A model generated the notes under the pieces. The model was given only the letters and a program-made list of their open reading frames with translations. It did no database searches and was not told the origin of the DNA. Shown here one piece after another: positions 19,507-31,342 of a stretch of 64,000 nucleotides of DNA. A program made the translations under genes and the position numbers. Each line of letters begins with the position of its first letter. Positions within the stretch are counted from its first letter, which is position 1. The stretch comes from Daphnia carinata (taxonomy: Eukaryota > Arthropoda > Branchiopoda > Diplostraca > Daphniidae): assembly GCF_022539665.2 (NCBI RefSeq), contig NC_081333.1:3720001-3784000 (forward strand), read 5' to 3'.

Positions 19507-22500
19507 TGAATTGAGCAAGCTAAATAAAAAAAAAAGTTGATAAATGTAATGTGTGAACACAGCTAACACAGACAATGAAAGAAACAAATTTTGCAAAAAA
19601 TATTTTATAAAAAAATTTTTATTGATAATTCTCTGGACATTACAAATATTTTTGCAACTTTAAAAAGGCACAATAGCCCTTTCAAAAGTTGCCGTCAACC
19701 CAGGCAGGGGGAGACACTGCCTTGTTGACCCACCGGGGAGATTACCCGGTGATTGGCTAAGAGAAGCCGGAAGAAGAGCTGAAGATTTGGAACATTTTTA
19801 CAGGAGCGATTAACCTTTAGTTCGGATTTGTGGGCAGCCACGTCACCCTCCGTGAACACATCATCGGACTAAGCGGCACCCCACGTCCCCTTTCCGGCCA
19901 GAGCCCTCCAAACCTCGGTATATGTTGTTTTTATATATACCGTACAGTAGGGGCATGACCCCCTACGGGCTTATTATGAGTCAAGGGGAAACGGGGCTTC
20001 AGAAAAGAAGGGAGCCCAGATATGCACTTCAATTTTTTAAATATCAAATACCGTCTGGGGAATCCGAATTAAGTATAGCAATGTCATGTCATCCATCCAA
20101 TCAATACAATTTATTCAGTGTCTTGCCCCAACCAAGAATCTTTTCAGATCCAATGTTACTATTAACCTATATTGAGAAAAGAAAAACAACACCGTTAAAC
20201 ACATCAATTGTTGATCATGGAACTTACATGACTCATAGATTCAACTTCTGGTGGAAGCTTGGGAAAGGACATACAAATTGCAGATTAACTTCATTGTATA
20301 AGGCTCTTGAATGATAAACTAGCACCTGTAGAATGTTGCATTGTTGATAGTTGTGTTCCCAGTACATGAAAATCCTTTCCTATTGGATAAAATTTTTTTT
20401 GGTAGATAAGACCTGGTTGGCAAAAAGGAGGAGAAATTCTTCGTCATAAATTCAAAATTATTTGAAGAAAAATCCTTTCATACCTAAAGAGTCCATGTAT
20501 GATGTTCATCTCTGCAATAGCAGCAAAATTAAAACATCTTTAGGGCCATTTAAGTACCCAGTTTCCCCAACACTCTGAACGTAAAGGACAAGTTGTTCTT
20601 TAGACAGAGAAGCAGAATTATTTGAGGCTTCTAGCTGTGACAGAACTATAAAGGATTGCTGTTGTACTGGATTCATTAACACAAGATGGTACTTCTCATT
20701 AGGCAATTTGCATTACTCTATTAATTTACCTCACACCTTACGGTAATGCACTCTCAGTGTTTTTTCATCTGTAGGCTCACTCTTCCATCCTGTAACACTT
20801 CCAGACTTGATTTGATCCCCCGTTAAAATCTGTGAATGCAAAATAATAGCATTAAAAATACTTTTTCGATAGACAAAAAACCGAAAAGTACCTAATCCAT
20901 GTTTCATGTTGAACTTGTGCCATTTCTGGGTTTCTGTACCACACCCATTTTCGGCCCAAATACGTTCCCACAATTGTTCAGTTCCTTCACTGCATGAGCT
21001 TATTACTAACGATTCTTTTAGTGCAGCACTAACAGAATTTAAATTTAACACACTGTCAGGTGGTGGACTGAATAACTAAGCAATAAATAATTGTTTTTTA
21101 AAATTCTATACTTATTTTGAATTCTTATTTGAAAAGTTTAGGTACCTGGCTGTGTTCGCCTAATGCCAACTCATCCTCACGTTCAGTTAGAGATGAGTTT
21201 TGAAAAACCTCCTTCACTGTTTGGAAACTGTTCCGTTCCAATTTGTTCTTTTCCCCTAGCTGAGCTTGAAGACTCAAAATTTGAGCTACAAAACACGAAT
21301 GAATAAAAGCAAATAAATAGAATCATTACGTGTTAGGCCTACGATCCTTAGCTTTATTATCTAATATTTTGTGTTGTTCCAATAACTGGGCCTGCAGCTT
21401 CATAATTTGATCTAATAAACAATAATTAATAATTGAAAACCAATATAATAATGTTTATACTTACCATTTTTTTGTTTTATTATCTTATCCATTTTTCAAT
21501 TGTTCCTCCAGCCACGCGTTGTTCTCCAGCCACGCTACTCAATTAACTGCTAATGGGATACAATTAACTGAAATTGCTTACATGCCTGTAATAACGAAAC
21601 CGACTGATAGATGGCTACGGGTAGAAAAAAGAGAAAAAAGTGCGATTTTTTTTTTTTCCGCCATTTTTTTTTTTTTTATTTAAAACGGATTGCCATACAT
21701 TTTACCCCAAAAAAAACAAAAAAAACATGGGCCTTTTTTTCTGTTTTACTGCTATCGCCATCTAACAGTCACGTTTCTAGTTAATTCTCTACATACACTG
21801 ACCGAAAAATATTTTAGGCCCGGCTAAATAAGCCCGACTAAATAAGCCCGACTTTCTGTTTTTTATGGTTAATTCAAAAAATAGAAGCCTGATATAAAAA
21901 TATACCCCATTTTCGAGATCAGCGATCAATTTCGAATCGGAGTAATGTATTTTTAATGAAATCTAGGATTTGAAGAAAATTGGAAAAGTGAGAAGGCTAT
22001 AGCCTTCTTACTTTCTCACAAGCATCAACTGAAGGAGTTCATTACACTAGAAAGTTATAGATTTAAATGCATTAAAAGGAAAACTACGTCAACGTGCCTC
22101 ACTTTTGCTTTACAAGGAAAACAACACTTCTTGGACCTAAGATTTAAAGGAAGGGTAACATAAACCTGAAGGTCGATAGCTTTTGAAAAATTTCAGCATA
22201 AGCGGAAGAAATGCCAATTCCACCCTAACTGATCTCTCTATAAGCAGTGACCTCGAATATATCAATGTCATCAAGCCATTCAATTAAAAAAAAAAAAAAA
22301 TTCCGCTTTTCCGATCAGTAGTTCATTCACTTGCACGGTGCACACTAGTGTAGATATATCTCTCCGGGTGTTTTGTGTAGTGTTTCACGCCTTCTCAATC
22401 ACGCTCACACCACGAAAGCCTCATATAAGCACTGGGTTTTGCCTTCGCACGGGTGTATAGTCTAGTTAGCATAAGATAGATTAGAATAAATAGATTAGAA

Positions 22501-24394
22501 AAACGATGATTAAGGCACAATCATCGTTACACGGTTTACTTTTGCACTACACTGCGTCCATGCAATGCACTCCGTATTTTCCCACCTTTGCACCTTTTGC
22601 AATTTGCACACCAACTGGCTATCAGACCTCTCTGCACAATATGCAAAAACACTACTAACGTTAACAACAACACGACTTTCCTAACCTGTTCATCATTAAC
22701 GATAAATTTTATTTCAGGACCTATCCCTCGGAAACTGTATGTCATTCGCGTACTTGATATGTGCTAGTGTTAAGCAGACAGGTGTTGTTATTTGAGTAAT
22801 CAAAAGCAATTCTTTGTTCTCTTTTGTTTTTATTTCGTTCTCGATGAATGAGGAGGGCAATCTCTGGACGTCACCGTTGACCGCGGGACACCGAGGATCG
22901 GCGACACCAACAGCAGGTATCATTGATAAGTTAAAGTGTACTAACTGTGTTTTTTTGTATTTTATGTATCTAGATTGGCCGGCCAAAGGAGCGAAAAGGC
23001 CCAGCGAGGATCGTCGTGGGAGCTACAAGATTGCCGTGGGATCGTTGCCATAAAAGGAATCACTGATGTTAGACAAACATTTGTCTACCCGACTTGAAAA
23101 GCCCTGGGAATGTGGCATAGGTCATTGTTTTCCAATGGGGAAATTTAGGAAGCGGGATCATTGAATTATTATGGTTCACCAGACGCAGTGAGCTGGATAC
23201 AGGACTACGTATGCGTGTATACGAATGCCAAAAATAAGTAATTACGGCCTTACCTTGGCTTTTACTTTTTTTCACGACACAACTGCATTAACACCCAGTC
23301 AATGCATGGACGCATTAGTGCCAATATCGGCCGCCAGGTGATATGGAGTATTCTTGCATACCATTAACGGTGCGTGATGCCACACCCTAATTCGTCAGTG
23401 AGATATAATAATTGAAAATTTAAAACATTTAATCAAGTTTTTTGTTTTATAATTACCTTGGATGATATTTATCGCTATTTTCTGGATACAGTTCATTTCT
23501 TACATTGTAGAATAGTTTCGCCGAATTTAAATGGGAGATGTTTTATGCCGGAAAATGCCCGCTTGTGTCAGCAACCTGTTTTGGTGCCGTGATTCACGGT
23601 ATATAATAGTTGCGTGAGCATCTTCACGTAGCGGCACTTGAACAATTACTCGGTCTGACAAACCCTCCTAGTGGTGGGAACTAGTACCAGGAGTCTGTAA
23701 GCAATTACAACTCGAAACGCCAAGCGTTGGTATGGGATTGGTCCCCCATTCCAATGCCAAAACGGAATAGAGATGTAAGAGCTATCAGCTGACGTCACGA
23801 TAGGGATCATATTGTACAGCAATATGATCCGGGCCAACATGGTGAAAGTCTGGAGGGTACTAGCATGTCAGTCAAGTGCTTAGCCCAACCTTTTTGGCTA
23901 TTTTCCCTAAAACTAAAATCAAAACTGGCAAACCGATACTGATATCTCTGCCGAATATTAAGCATATATATTTTTAATCGATGAAACAAAGTTTCGCTAA
24001 TATTCAGTCATAAAACGGGAAAGAAAAATGGATTTTAACCACGACAACTGAACAACGCCAATGCCCTAACGCAATAAGCCAATGCGACTTCGTCCTACGT
24101 AATTGAATATATAAACTCGCGGTAAATTTATAAATACGCATGACATAGTTCTTACTAATACGTCCTAATGCATAATTGTGTTTAGAAATTATAACGTTGT
24201 ACGAACCCACATTTCAATCGCTTCATCCGCTTTACGTGATAAAGAATAAAGACAAGTGGATTCGGTAACGACAGTATGACTGTATTCAACATTTCATTTA
24301 GAATAAACAACGTGCGTATGGAACGACTAGTTAAAGATAAATACATGGCAGGGTAATAACTCATTTTGGAACGAGGACAGCAAATATTAAAACA
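19507..24394. repeat. Palindrome 1, right arm
   Basis: Inverted copy of 14012-18885. Differences are few and mostly in homopolymers, plus about 10 substitutions and indels clustered near the spacer. The outer edge at 24394 lies 16 bp beyond the stop codon of the convergent MAFT gene. Confidence 0.9.
20731..21492 (-). CDS. Coiled-coil gene of the arm, copy 2
   Basis: Mirror of the gene at 16914-17674, start at 21492. Here the five-T stretch keeps the coiled-coil frame open through KEVFQNSSLTERED and into SPPPDSVLNLNSVSAALK. Four exons can be joined in phase. Function not recognised. Possible roles for a protein carried by a palindromic mobile element (structural or DNA-binding) are speculation. 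Confidence 0.4.
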
Positions 24395-24409
24395 AATCTA
24401 ACCATCCCG

Positions 24410-24592
24410 TCATAGAGCTTGATGGACAGCGCAATTTTCACGATTAAGAATATTTCCAGTCGTGGTGTAGTACGGCGCAGCAGTTGTAGTCTGATATGAA
24501 TAACTGCCATAGTTAGAAGACGGTGAACCCATCGGCACAGCTATGCTCGATGCAGCCATAAGTGTAACAGTAAGCAGAAGCGTAAAAGCCAT
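24410..24592 (-). CDS. Short secreted YYTT-family paralogue
   Basis: 60 aa on the minus strand: signal peptide MAFTLLLTVTLMAASSIA, then VPMGSPSSNYGSYSYQTTTA, PYYTTTG and a non-repetitive end NILNRENCAVHQAL. The segment PMGSPSS plus YYTTT is shared with the long YYTT protein, so the two are paralogues. The repeat region here is nearly gone, which suggests truncation or a young, short member. An acceptor (ccactgctatag) sits just before the ATG, as in the long gene. It converges on the long gene across the palindrome. Confidence 0.55.
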   Translation of the reverse strand: MAFTLLLTVTLMAASSIAVPMGSPSSNYGSYSYQTTTAAPYYTTTGNILNRENCAVHQAL

Positions 24593-24594
24593 GA

Positions 24595-24961
24595 ATACCT
24601 ATAGCAGTGGAAGAAAGACCTAATTGATTGCTGATATGCCACCAGAACGCTGAAACAATGCATAGAATTAAGTTTTAAAATTTCATTCCAACACCTCATT
24701 TAGGGAAATCAATCACTGAAACATTGCACTACATCAACATCAATTTCTATTTTAATTAAACGTTATACTTTACCCATTGTTGCAAGGCGAACTGAAGCTG
24801 CTGATGGTGATGCTACGTCGAAGATGAACACTCCACTGATGATGTAGTTGGCTCTGTTGTACCATTTTATACGATTTTATGTCACCCTGATCTTGCTCGC
24901 CATCCCCAGCGGGTGTACCTTTTCAACATGACGTAACGATCAATATTCTTAAAACGGTAAA
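24595..24961. other. Upstream flank of the short YYTT paralogue
   Basis: No gene seen. Should hold the 5' UTR and promoter of the minus-strand gene; ends at the foldback element. Confidence 0.3.
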
Positions 24962-25393
24962 AGTTGGGTTAAAAAATAAGCCCGGGCTTATATTGTCGGG
25001 CTTAAAATGTTTTCCTATTAAACAATAATAGCATTAAATCTAGATAACTATAGATGATTCTGATTCAGAATTAACCATAGGAACACGAAAATGGAATTTG
25101 TTTTTACATAGACTTTATAGTTTTGGAGTAATCTAAAATATAAAATTAGTGTGTGTGCGAATCGAAACCATTACTAGCGGGCCAGTACTCTACAGCGCTA
25201 GCGTGACACATCAAACTTCTTCGATTATTAAAAAACCATAAACTTTATGTAAAATCAAATTTCATTTTCGTGTTCCTCGTTAAATATAGAATCAGAATCA
25301 TATATAGTTATCTAGATTTAATGATATTATTTTTTAATAGGAAAAAATTTTAAGCCCGACAATATAAGCCCGACAAAATAAGCCCAACTTTAT
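24962..25393. mobile_element. Small foldback element (MITE-like) with tRNA-like loop
   Basis: About 432 bp. The left half (gttgggttaaaaaataagcc, gggcttatattgtcgggctt, then ctagataactata...gattctgattc) reappears inverted on the right, ending in aagcccgacaaaataagccc. Pairing continues inward past the termini (gaacacgaaaatg / cattttcgtgttcc), giving arms of about 175 bp. The roughly 80-bp loop (about 25136-25214) reads on the minus strand as a tRNA-like A-box (gtagagtactgg) and B-box (ggtttcgattcgc). No coding capacity. No target-site duplication could be assigned with confidence. Confidence 0.65.
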
Positions 25394-25513
25394 GTTTTTT
25401 TACGGTTAATCCAAAAAGAAGAAACCTAATACAAAAATATACCCCATTTTCGGGATCAGCGATCAATTTCGAATCGGAATAATGCATTTTTAATGAAATC
25501 TAGGATTTTGAAG
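25394..25513. mobile_element. Diverged copy of the arm segment next to the AAGCCCGAC end
   Basis: accccattttcgggatcagc, gatcaatttcgaatcgga and atgaaatctaggatt match, in inverted orientation, 16440-16545 of the left arm with about 10-15% difference. The copy ends exactly where unit 2 begins. Confidence 0.6.
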
Positions 25514-25791
25514 AAATTGGCAAAATTTTAGATTTCGCTTTAAATACATGGTTTCGATGCAGAATTGAACGGGCATCACGAACATGAGGGTTGTTTTCTC
25601 GTGGGACTCATAGTTTTTGAATAAAACGTAAAAGAAGGTAAAAGTTGCGTTAAAAAATAAGCCCGGGCTTATATTGTCGGGTTTACAATTTTTTTCTATA
25701 TTGTTCTCACTTGTGTGTATTTGCGCTATATTCAACTGGGGTAAGAGATTTATGTGTATATATTATTTTTGTTTCAGCTAACTACGGCGCG

Positions 25792-26499
25792 ATGCTGCTG
25801 TTGGCCGTTGTCTCTCTGATGGCTGGACAGGCCGTGGGTGGACCAATGGGTTCACCTTCTTCTGTGTACTACACCACTCCGGCGTCTTACTACACCACGA
25901 CCTATGCTGCGCCCAGTTACTACACCACCAAGGCTCCCAAGTACTATACCACAACATATGCTGCTCCTAACTACTACACCACTAAGGCTCCCGAGTACTA
26001 CACCACGACGTATGCAGCACCCACTTATTACACTACAAAGGCGCCCGAGTACTACACCAAAAAGGTGCCCGAGTACTACGCGACCACATATGCAGCTCCG
26101 AGTTACACTACGGAGGCTCCGAGATACTACTCTGCACCGAGCTATAGCACAGAGGCGCCAGTGTATTACACAACAACCTACGCCACTCCAAGCTACTACA
26201 CCGAAGCTCCCGCCTACGATACCACAAAGGCCCCTGAGTATTACACCACAAGGTACGCTTCTCCGTCTTATTACACTGAGGCCAAGAAATATTACTCTGC
26301 TCCGAGCTACACAACAACTGCGTCGTACTACACCACGACAGAGGCGCCCAAGTACTACGTGGCTCCAACATACTACACTGCAGCTGCCCCGTCTTACTAC
26401 GCTGAGTCGACATACTACTCTGAAGCCTCGAAGTCTTATGCTGCCCCAAGTTACTCCACAACGGCTGTTTTAATATTTGCTGTCCTCGTTCCAAAATGA
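25792..26499 (+). CDS. Secreted Tyr/Thr-rich repeat protein (YYTT protein), unit 2
   Basis: Protein-identical to the copy at 13338-14045 as far as can be read: same signal peptide, repeat order and C-terminus. Its upstream region carries a 1-bp difference (ctatattg for ctattattg). Unlike in unit 1, no convergent partner follows, because unit 2 is truncated. Confidence 0.75.
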   Translation: MLLLAVVSLMAGQAVGGPMGSPSSVYYTTPASYYTTTYAAPSYYTTKAPKYYTTTYAAPNYYTTKAPEYYTTTYAAPTYYTTKAPEYYTKKVPEYYATTYAAPSYTTEAPRYYSAPSYSTEAPVYYTTTYATPSYYTEAPAYDTTKAPEYYTTRYASPSYYTEAKKYYSAPSYTTTASYYTTTEAPKYYVAPTYYTAAAPSYYAESTYYSEASKSYAAPSYSTTAVLIFAVLVPK

Positions 26500-29400
26500 G
26501 TTATTACCCTGCCATGTATTTATCTTTAACTAGTCGTTCCATACGCACGTTGTTTATTCTAAATGAAATGTTGAATACAGTCATACTGTCGTTACCGAAT
26601 CCACTTGTCTTTATTCTTTATCACGTAAAGCGGATGAAGCGATTGAAATGTGGGTTCGTACAACGTTATAATTTCTAAACACAATTATGCATTAGGACGT
26701 ATTAGTAAGAACTATGTCATGCGTATTTATAAATTTACCGCGAGTTTATATATTCAATTACGTAGGACGAAGTCGCATTGGCTTATTGCGTTAGGGCATT
26801 GGCGTTGTTCAGTTGTCGTGGTTAAAATCCATTTTTCTTTCCCGTTTTATGACTGAATATTAGCGAAACTTTGTTTCATCGATTAAAAATATATATGCTT
26901 AATATTCGGCAGAGATATCAGTATCGGTTTGCCAGTTTTGATTTTAGTTTTAGGGAAAATAGCCAAAAAGGTTGGGCTAAGCACTTGACTGACATGCTAG
27001 TACCCTCCAGACTTTCACCATGTTGGCCCGGATCATATTGCTGTACAATATGATCCCTATCGTGACGTCAGCTGATAGCTCTTACATCTCTATTCCGTTT
27101 TGGCATTGGAATGGGGGACCAATCCCATACCAACGCTTGGCGTTTCGAGTTGTAATTGCTTACAGACTCCTGGTACTAGTTCCCACCACTAGGAGGGTTT
27201 GTCAGACCGAGTAATTGTTCAAGTGCCGCTACGTGAAGATGCTCACGCAACTATTATATACCGTGAATCACGGCACCAAAACAGGTTGCTGACACAAGCG
27301 GGCATTTTCCGGCATAAAACATCTCCCATTTAAATTCGGCGAAACTATTCTACAATGTAAGAAATGAACTGTATCCAGAAAATAGCGATAAATATCATCC
27401 AAGGTAATTATAAAACAAAAAACTTGATTAAATGTTTTAAATTTTCAATTATTATATCTCACTGACGAATTAGGGTGTGGCATCACGCACCGTTAATGGT
27501 ATGCAAGAATACTCCATATCACCTGGCGGCCGATATTGGCACTAATGCGTCCATGCATTGACTGGGTGTTAATGCAGTTGTGTCGTGAAAAAAAAGTAAA
27601 AGCCAAGGTAAGGCCGTAATTACTTATTTTTGGCATTCGTATACACGCATACGTAGTCCTGTATCCAGCTCACTGCGTCTGGTGAACCATAATAATTCAA
27701 TGATCCCGCTTCCTAAATTTCCCCATTGGAAAACAATGACCTATGCCACATTCCCAGGGCTTTTCAAGTCGGGTAGACAAATGTTTGTCTAACATCAGTG
27801 ATTCCTTTTATGGCAACGATCCCACGGCAATCTTGTAGCTCCCACGACGATCCTCGCTGGGCCTTTTCGCTCCTTTGGCCGGCCAATCTAGATACATAAA
27901 ATACAAAAAAACACAGTTAGTACACTTTAACTTATCAATGATACCTGCTGTTGGTGTCGCCGATCCTCGGTGTCCCGCGGTCAACGGTGACGTCCAGAGA
28001 TTGCCCTCCTCATTCATCGAGAACGAAATAAAAACAAAAGAGAACAAAGAATTGCTTTTGATTACTCAAATAACAACACCTGTCTGCTTAACACTAGCAC
28101 ATATCAAGTACGCGAATGACATACAGTTTCCGAGGGATAGGTCCTGAAATAAAATTTATCGTTAATGATGAACAGGTTAGGAAAGTCGTGTTGTTGTTAA
28201 CGTTAGTAGTGTTTTTGCATATTGTGCAGAGAGGTCTGATAGCCAGTTGGTGTGCAAATTGCAAAAGGTGCAAAGGTGGGAAAATACGGAGTGCATTGCA
28301 TGGACGCAGTGTAGTGCAAAAGTAAACCGTGTAACGATGATTGTGCCTTAATCATCGTTTTTCTAATCTATTTATTCTAATCTATCTTATGCTAACTAGA
28401 CTATACACCCGTGCGAAGGCAAAACCCAGTGCTTATATGAGGCTTTCGTGGTGTGAGCGTGATTGAGAAGGCGTGAAACACTACACAAAACACCCGGAGA
28501 GATATATCTACACTAGTGTGCACCGTGCAAGTGAATGAACTACTGATCGGAAAAGCGGAATTTTTTTTTTTTTTTAATTGAATGGCTTGATGACATTGAT
28601 ATATTCGAGGTCACTGCTTATAGAGAGATCAGTTAGGGTGGAATTGGCATTTCTTCCGCTTATGCTGAAATTTTTCAAAAGCTATCGACCTTCAGGTTTA
28701 TGTTACCCTTCCTTTAAATCTTAGGTCCAAGAAGTGTTGTTTTCCTTGTAAAGCAAAAGTGAGGCACGTTGACGTAGTTTTCCTTTTAATGCATTTAAAT
28801 CTATAACTTTCTAGTGTAATGAACTCCTTCAGTTGATGCTTGTGAGAAAGTAAGAAGGCTATAGCCTTCTCACTTTTCCAATTTTCTTCAAATCCTAGAT
28901 TTCATTAAAAATACATTACTCCGATTCGAAATTGATCGCTGATCTCGAAAATGGGGTATATTTTTATATCAGGCTTCTATTTTTTGAATTAACCATAAAA
29001 AACAGAAAGTCGGGCTTATTTAGTCGGGCTTATTTAGCCGGGCCTAAAATATTTTTCGGTCAGTGTATGTAGAGAATTAACTAGAAACGTGACTGTTAGA
29101 TGGCGATAGCAGTAAAACAGAAAAAAAGGCCCATGTTTTTTTTGTTTTTTTTGGGGTAAAATGTATGGCAATCCGTTTTAAATAAAAAAAAAAAAAATGG
29201 CGGAAAAAAAAAAAATCGCACTTTTTTCTCTTTTTTCTACCCGTAGCCATCTATCAGTCGGTTTCGTTATTACAGGCATGTAAGCAATTTCAGTTAATTG
29301 TATCCCATTAGCAGTTAATTGAGTAGCGTGGCTGGAGAACAACGCGTGGCTGGAGGAACAATTGAAAAATGGATAAGATAATAAAACAAAAAAATGGTAA

Positions 29401-31342
29401 GTATAAACATTATTATATTGGTTTTCAATTATTAATTATTGTTTATTAGATCAAATTATGAAGCTGCAGGCCCAGTTATTGGAACAACACAAAATATTAG
29501 ATAATAAAGCTAAGGATCGTAGGCCTAACACGTAATGATTCTATTTATTTGCTTTTATTCATTCGTGTTTTGTAGCTCAAATTTTGAGTCTTCAAGCTCA
29601 GCTAGGGGAAAAGAACAAATTGGAACGGAACAGTTTCCAAACAGTGAAGGAGGTTTTTCAAAACTCATCTCTAACTGAACGTGAGGATGAGTTGGCATTA
29701 GGCGAACACAGCCAGGTACCTAAACTTTTCAAATAAGAATTCAAAATAAGTATAGAATTTTAAAAAACAATTATTTATTGCTTAGTTATTCAGTCCACCA
29801 CCTGACAGTGTGTTAAATTTAAATTCTGTTAGTGCTGCACTAAAAGAATCGTTAGTAATAAGCTCATGCAGTGAAGGAACTGAACAATTGTGGGAACGTA
29901 TTTGGGCCGAAAATGGGTGTGGTACAGAAACCCAGAAATGGCACAAGTTCAACATGAAACATGGATTAGGTACTTTTCGGTTTTTTTGTCTATCGAAAAA
30001 GTATTTTTAATGCTATTATTTTGCATTCACAGATTTTAACGGGGGATCAAATCAAGTCTGGAAGTGTTACAGGATGGAAGAGTGAGCCTACAGATGAAAA
30101 AACACTGAGAGTGCATTACCGTAAGGTGTGAGGTAAATTAATAGAGTAATGCAAATTGCCTAATGAGAAGTACCATCTTGTGTTAATGAATCCAGTACAA
30201 CAGCAATCCTTTATAGTTCTGTCACAGCTAGAAGCCTCAAATAATTCTGCTTCTCTGTCTAAAGAACAACTTGTCCTTTACGTTCAGAGTGTTGGGGAAA
30301 CTGGGTACTTAAATGGCCCTAAAGATGTTTTAATTTTGCTGCTATTGCAGAGATGAACATCATACATGGACTCTTTAGGTATGAAAGGATTTTTCTTCAA
30401 ATAATTTTGAATTTATGACGAAGAATTTCTCCTCCTTTTTGCCAACCAGGTCTTATCTACCAAAAAAAATTTTATCCAATAGGAAAGGATTTTCATGTAC
30501 TGGGAACACAACTATCAACAATGCAACATTCTACAGGTGCTAGTTTATCATTCAAGAGCCTTATACAATGAAGTTAATCTGCAATTTGTATGTCCTTTCC
30601 CAAGCTTCCACCAGAAGTTGAATCTATGAGTCATGTAAGTTCCATGATCAACAATTGATGTGTTTAACGGTGTTGTTTTTCTTTTCTCAATATAGGTTAA
30701 TAGTAACATTGGATCTGAAAAGATTCTTGGTTGGGGCAAGACACTGAATAAATTGTATTGATTGGATGGATGACATGACATTGCTATACTTAATTCGGAT
30801 TCCCCAGACGGTATTTGATATTTAAAAAATTGAAGTGCATATCTGGGCTCCCTTCTTTTCTGAAGCCCCGTTTCCCCTTGACTCATAATAAGCCCGTAGG
30901 GGGTCATGCCCCTACTGTACGGTATATATAAAAACAACATATACCGAGGTTTGGAGGGCTCTGGCCGGAAAGGGGACGTGGGGTGCCGCTTAGTCCGATG
31001 ATGTGTTCACGGAGGGTGACGTGGCTGCCCACAAATCCGAACTAAAGGTTAATCGCTCCTGTAAAAATGTTCCAAATCTTCAGCTCTTCTTCCGGCTTCT
31101 CTTAGCCAATCACCGGGTAATCTCCCCGGTGGGTCAACAAGGCAGTGTCTCCCCCTGCCTGGGTTGACGGCAACTTTTGAAAGGGCTATTGTGCCTTTTT
31201 AAAGTTGCAAAAATAATTGATGTGCAGAGAATTGTCAATAAATTTTTTTTATAAAATGTTTTTGCAAAATTTTTTTCTTTCATTGTCTGTGTTCACATAT
31301 TACATTTATCAACTTTTTTTTTATTTAGCTTGCGCAATTTAC
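26466..31342. repeat. Palindrome 2, left arm
   Basis: Direct copy of 14012-18885 at an offset of 12,454-12,457 bp, and inverted copy of the truncated arm that follows the spacer. Confidence 0.9.
29369..30131 (+). pseudogene. Coiled-coil gene of the arm, copy 3
   Basis: Has the five-T stretch, so the coiled-coil exons are in frame, but carries seven T instead of six at about 29983-29989 (cggtttttttgtc). That ends the unspliced frame early (FFCLSKKYF). If that segment is an intron the change is silent, so the pseudogene call is tentative. Confidence 0.35.

Larger units (their letters stand above)
13059..25513. repeat. Large duplicated unit 1 (12,455 bp, complete)
   Basis: From aaattggcaaaatttt at 13059 the sequence recurs at 25514 with near-identity, offset 12,454-12,457 bp. 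The unit holds a YYTT gene, a palindrome with two 4.9-kb arms, a second convergent YYTT paralogue and a foldback element. Unit-specific differences (1-bp homopolymer changes, a 3-bp indel at about 19231, an A/C change near 19051) show the units are separate sequences. Confidence 0.9.

Noticed and set aside
14012-24394. Polinton/Maverick or virus-derived element
   Set aside because: Long inverted repeats fit, but no polymerase, integrase, protease or packaging ATPase motif is present in any frame of the unit.
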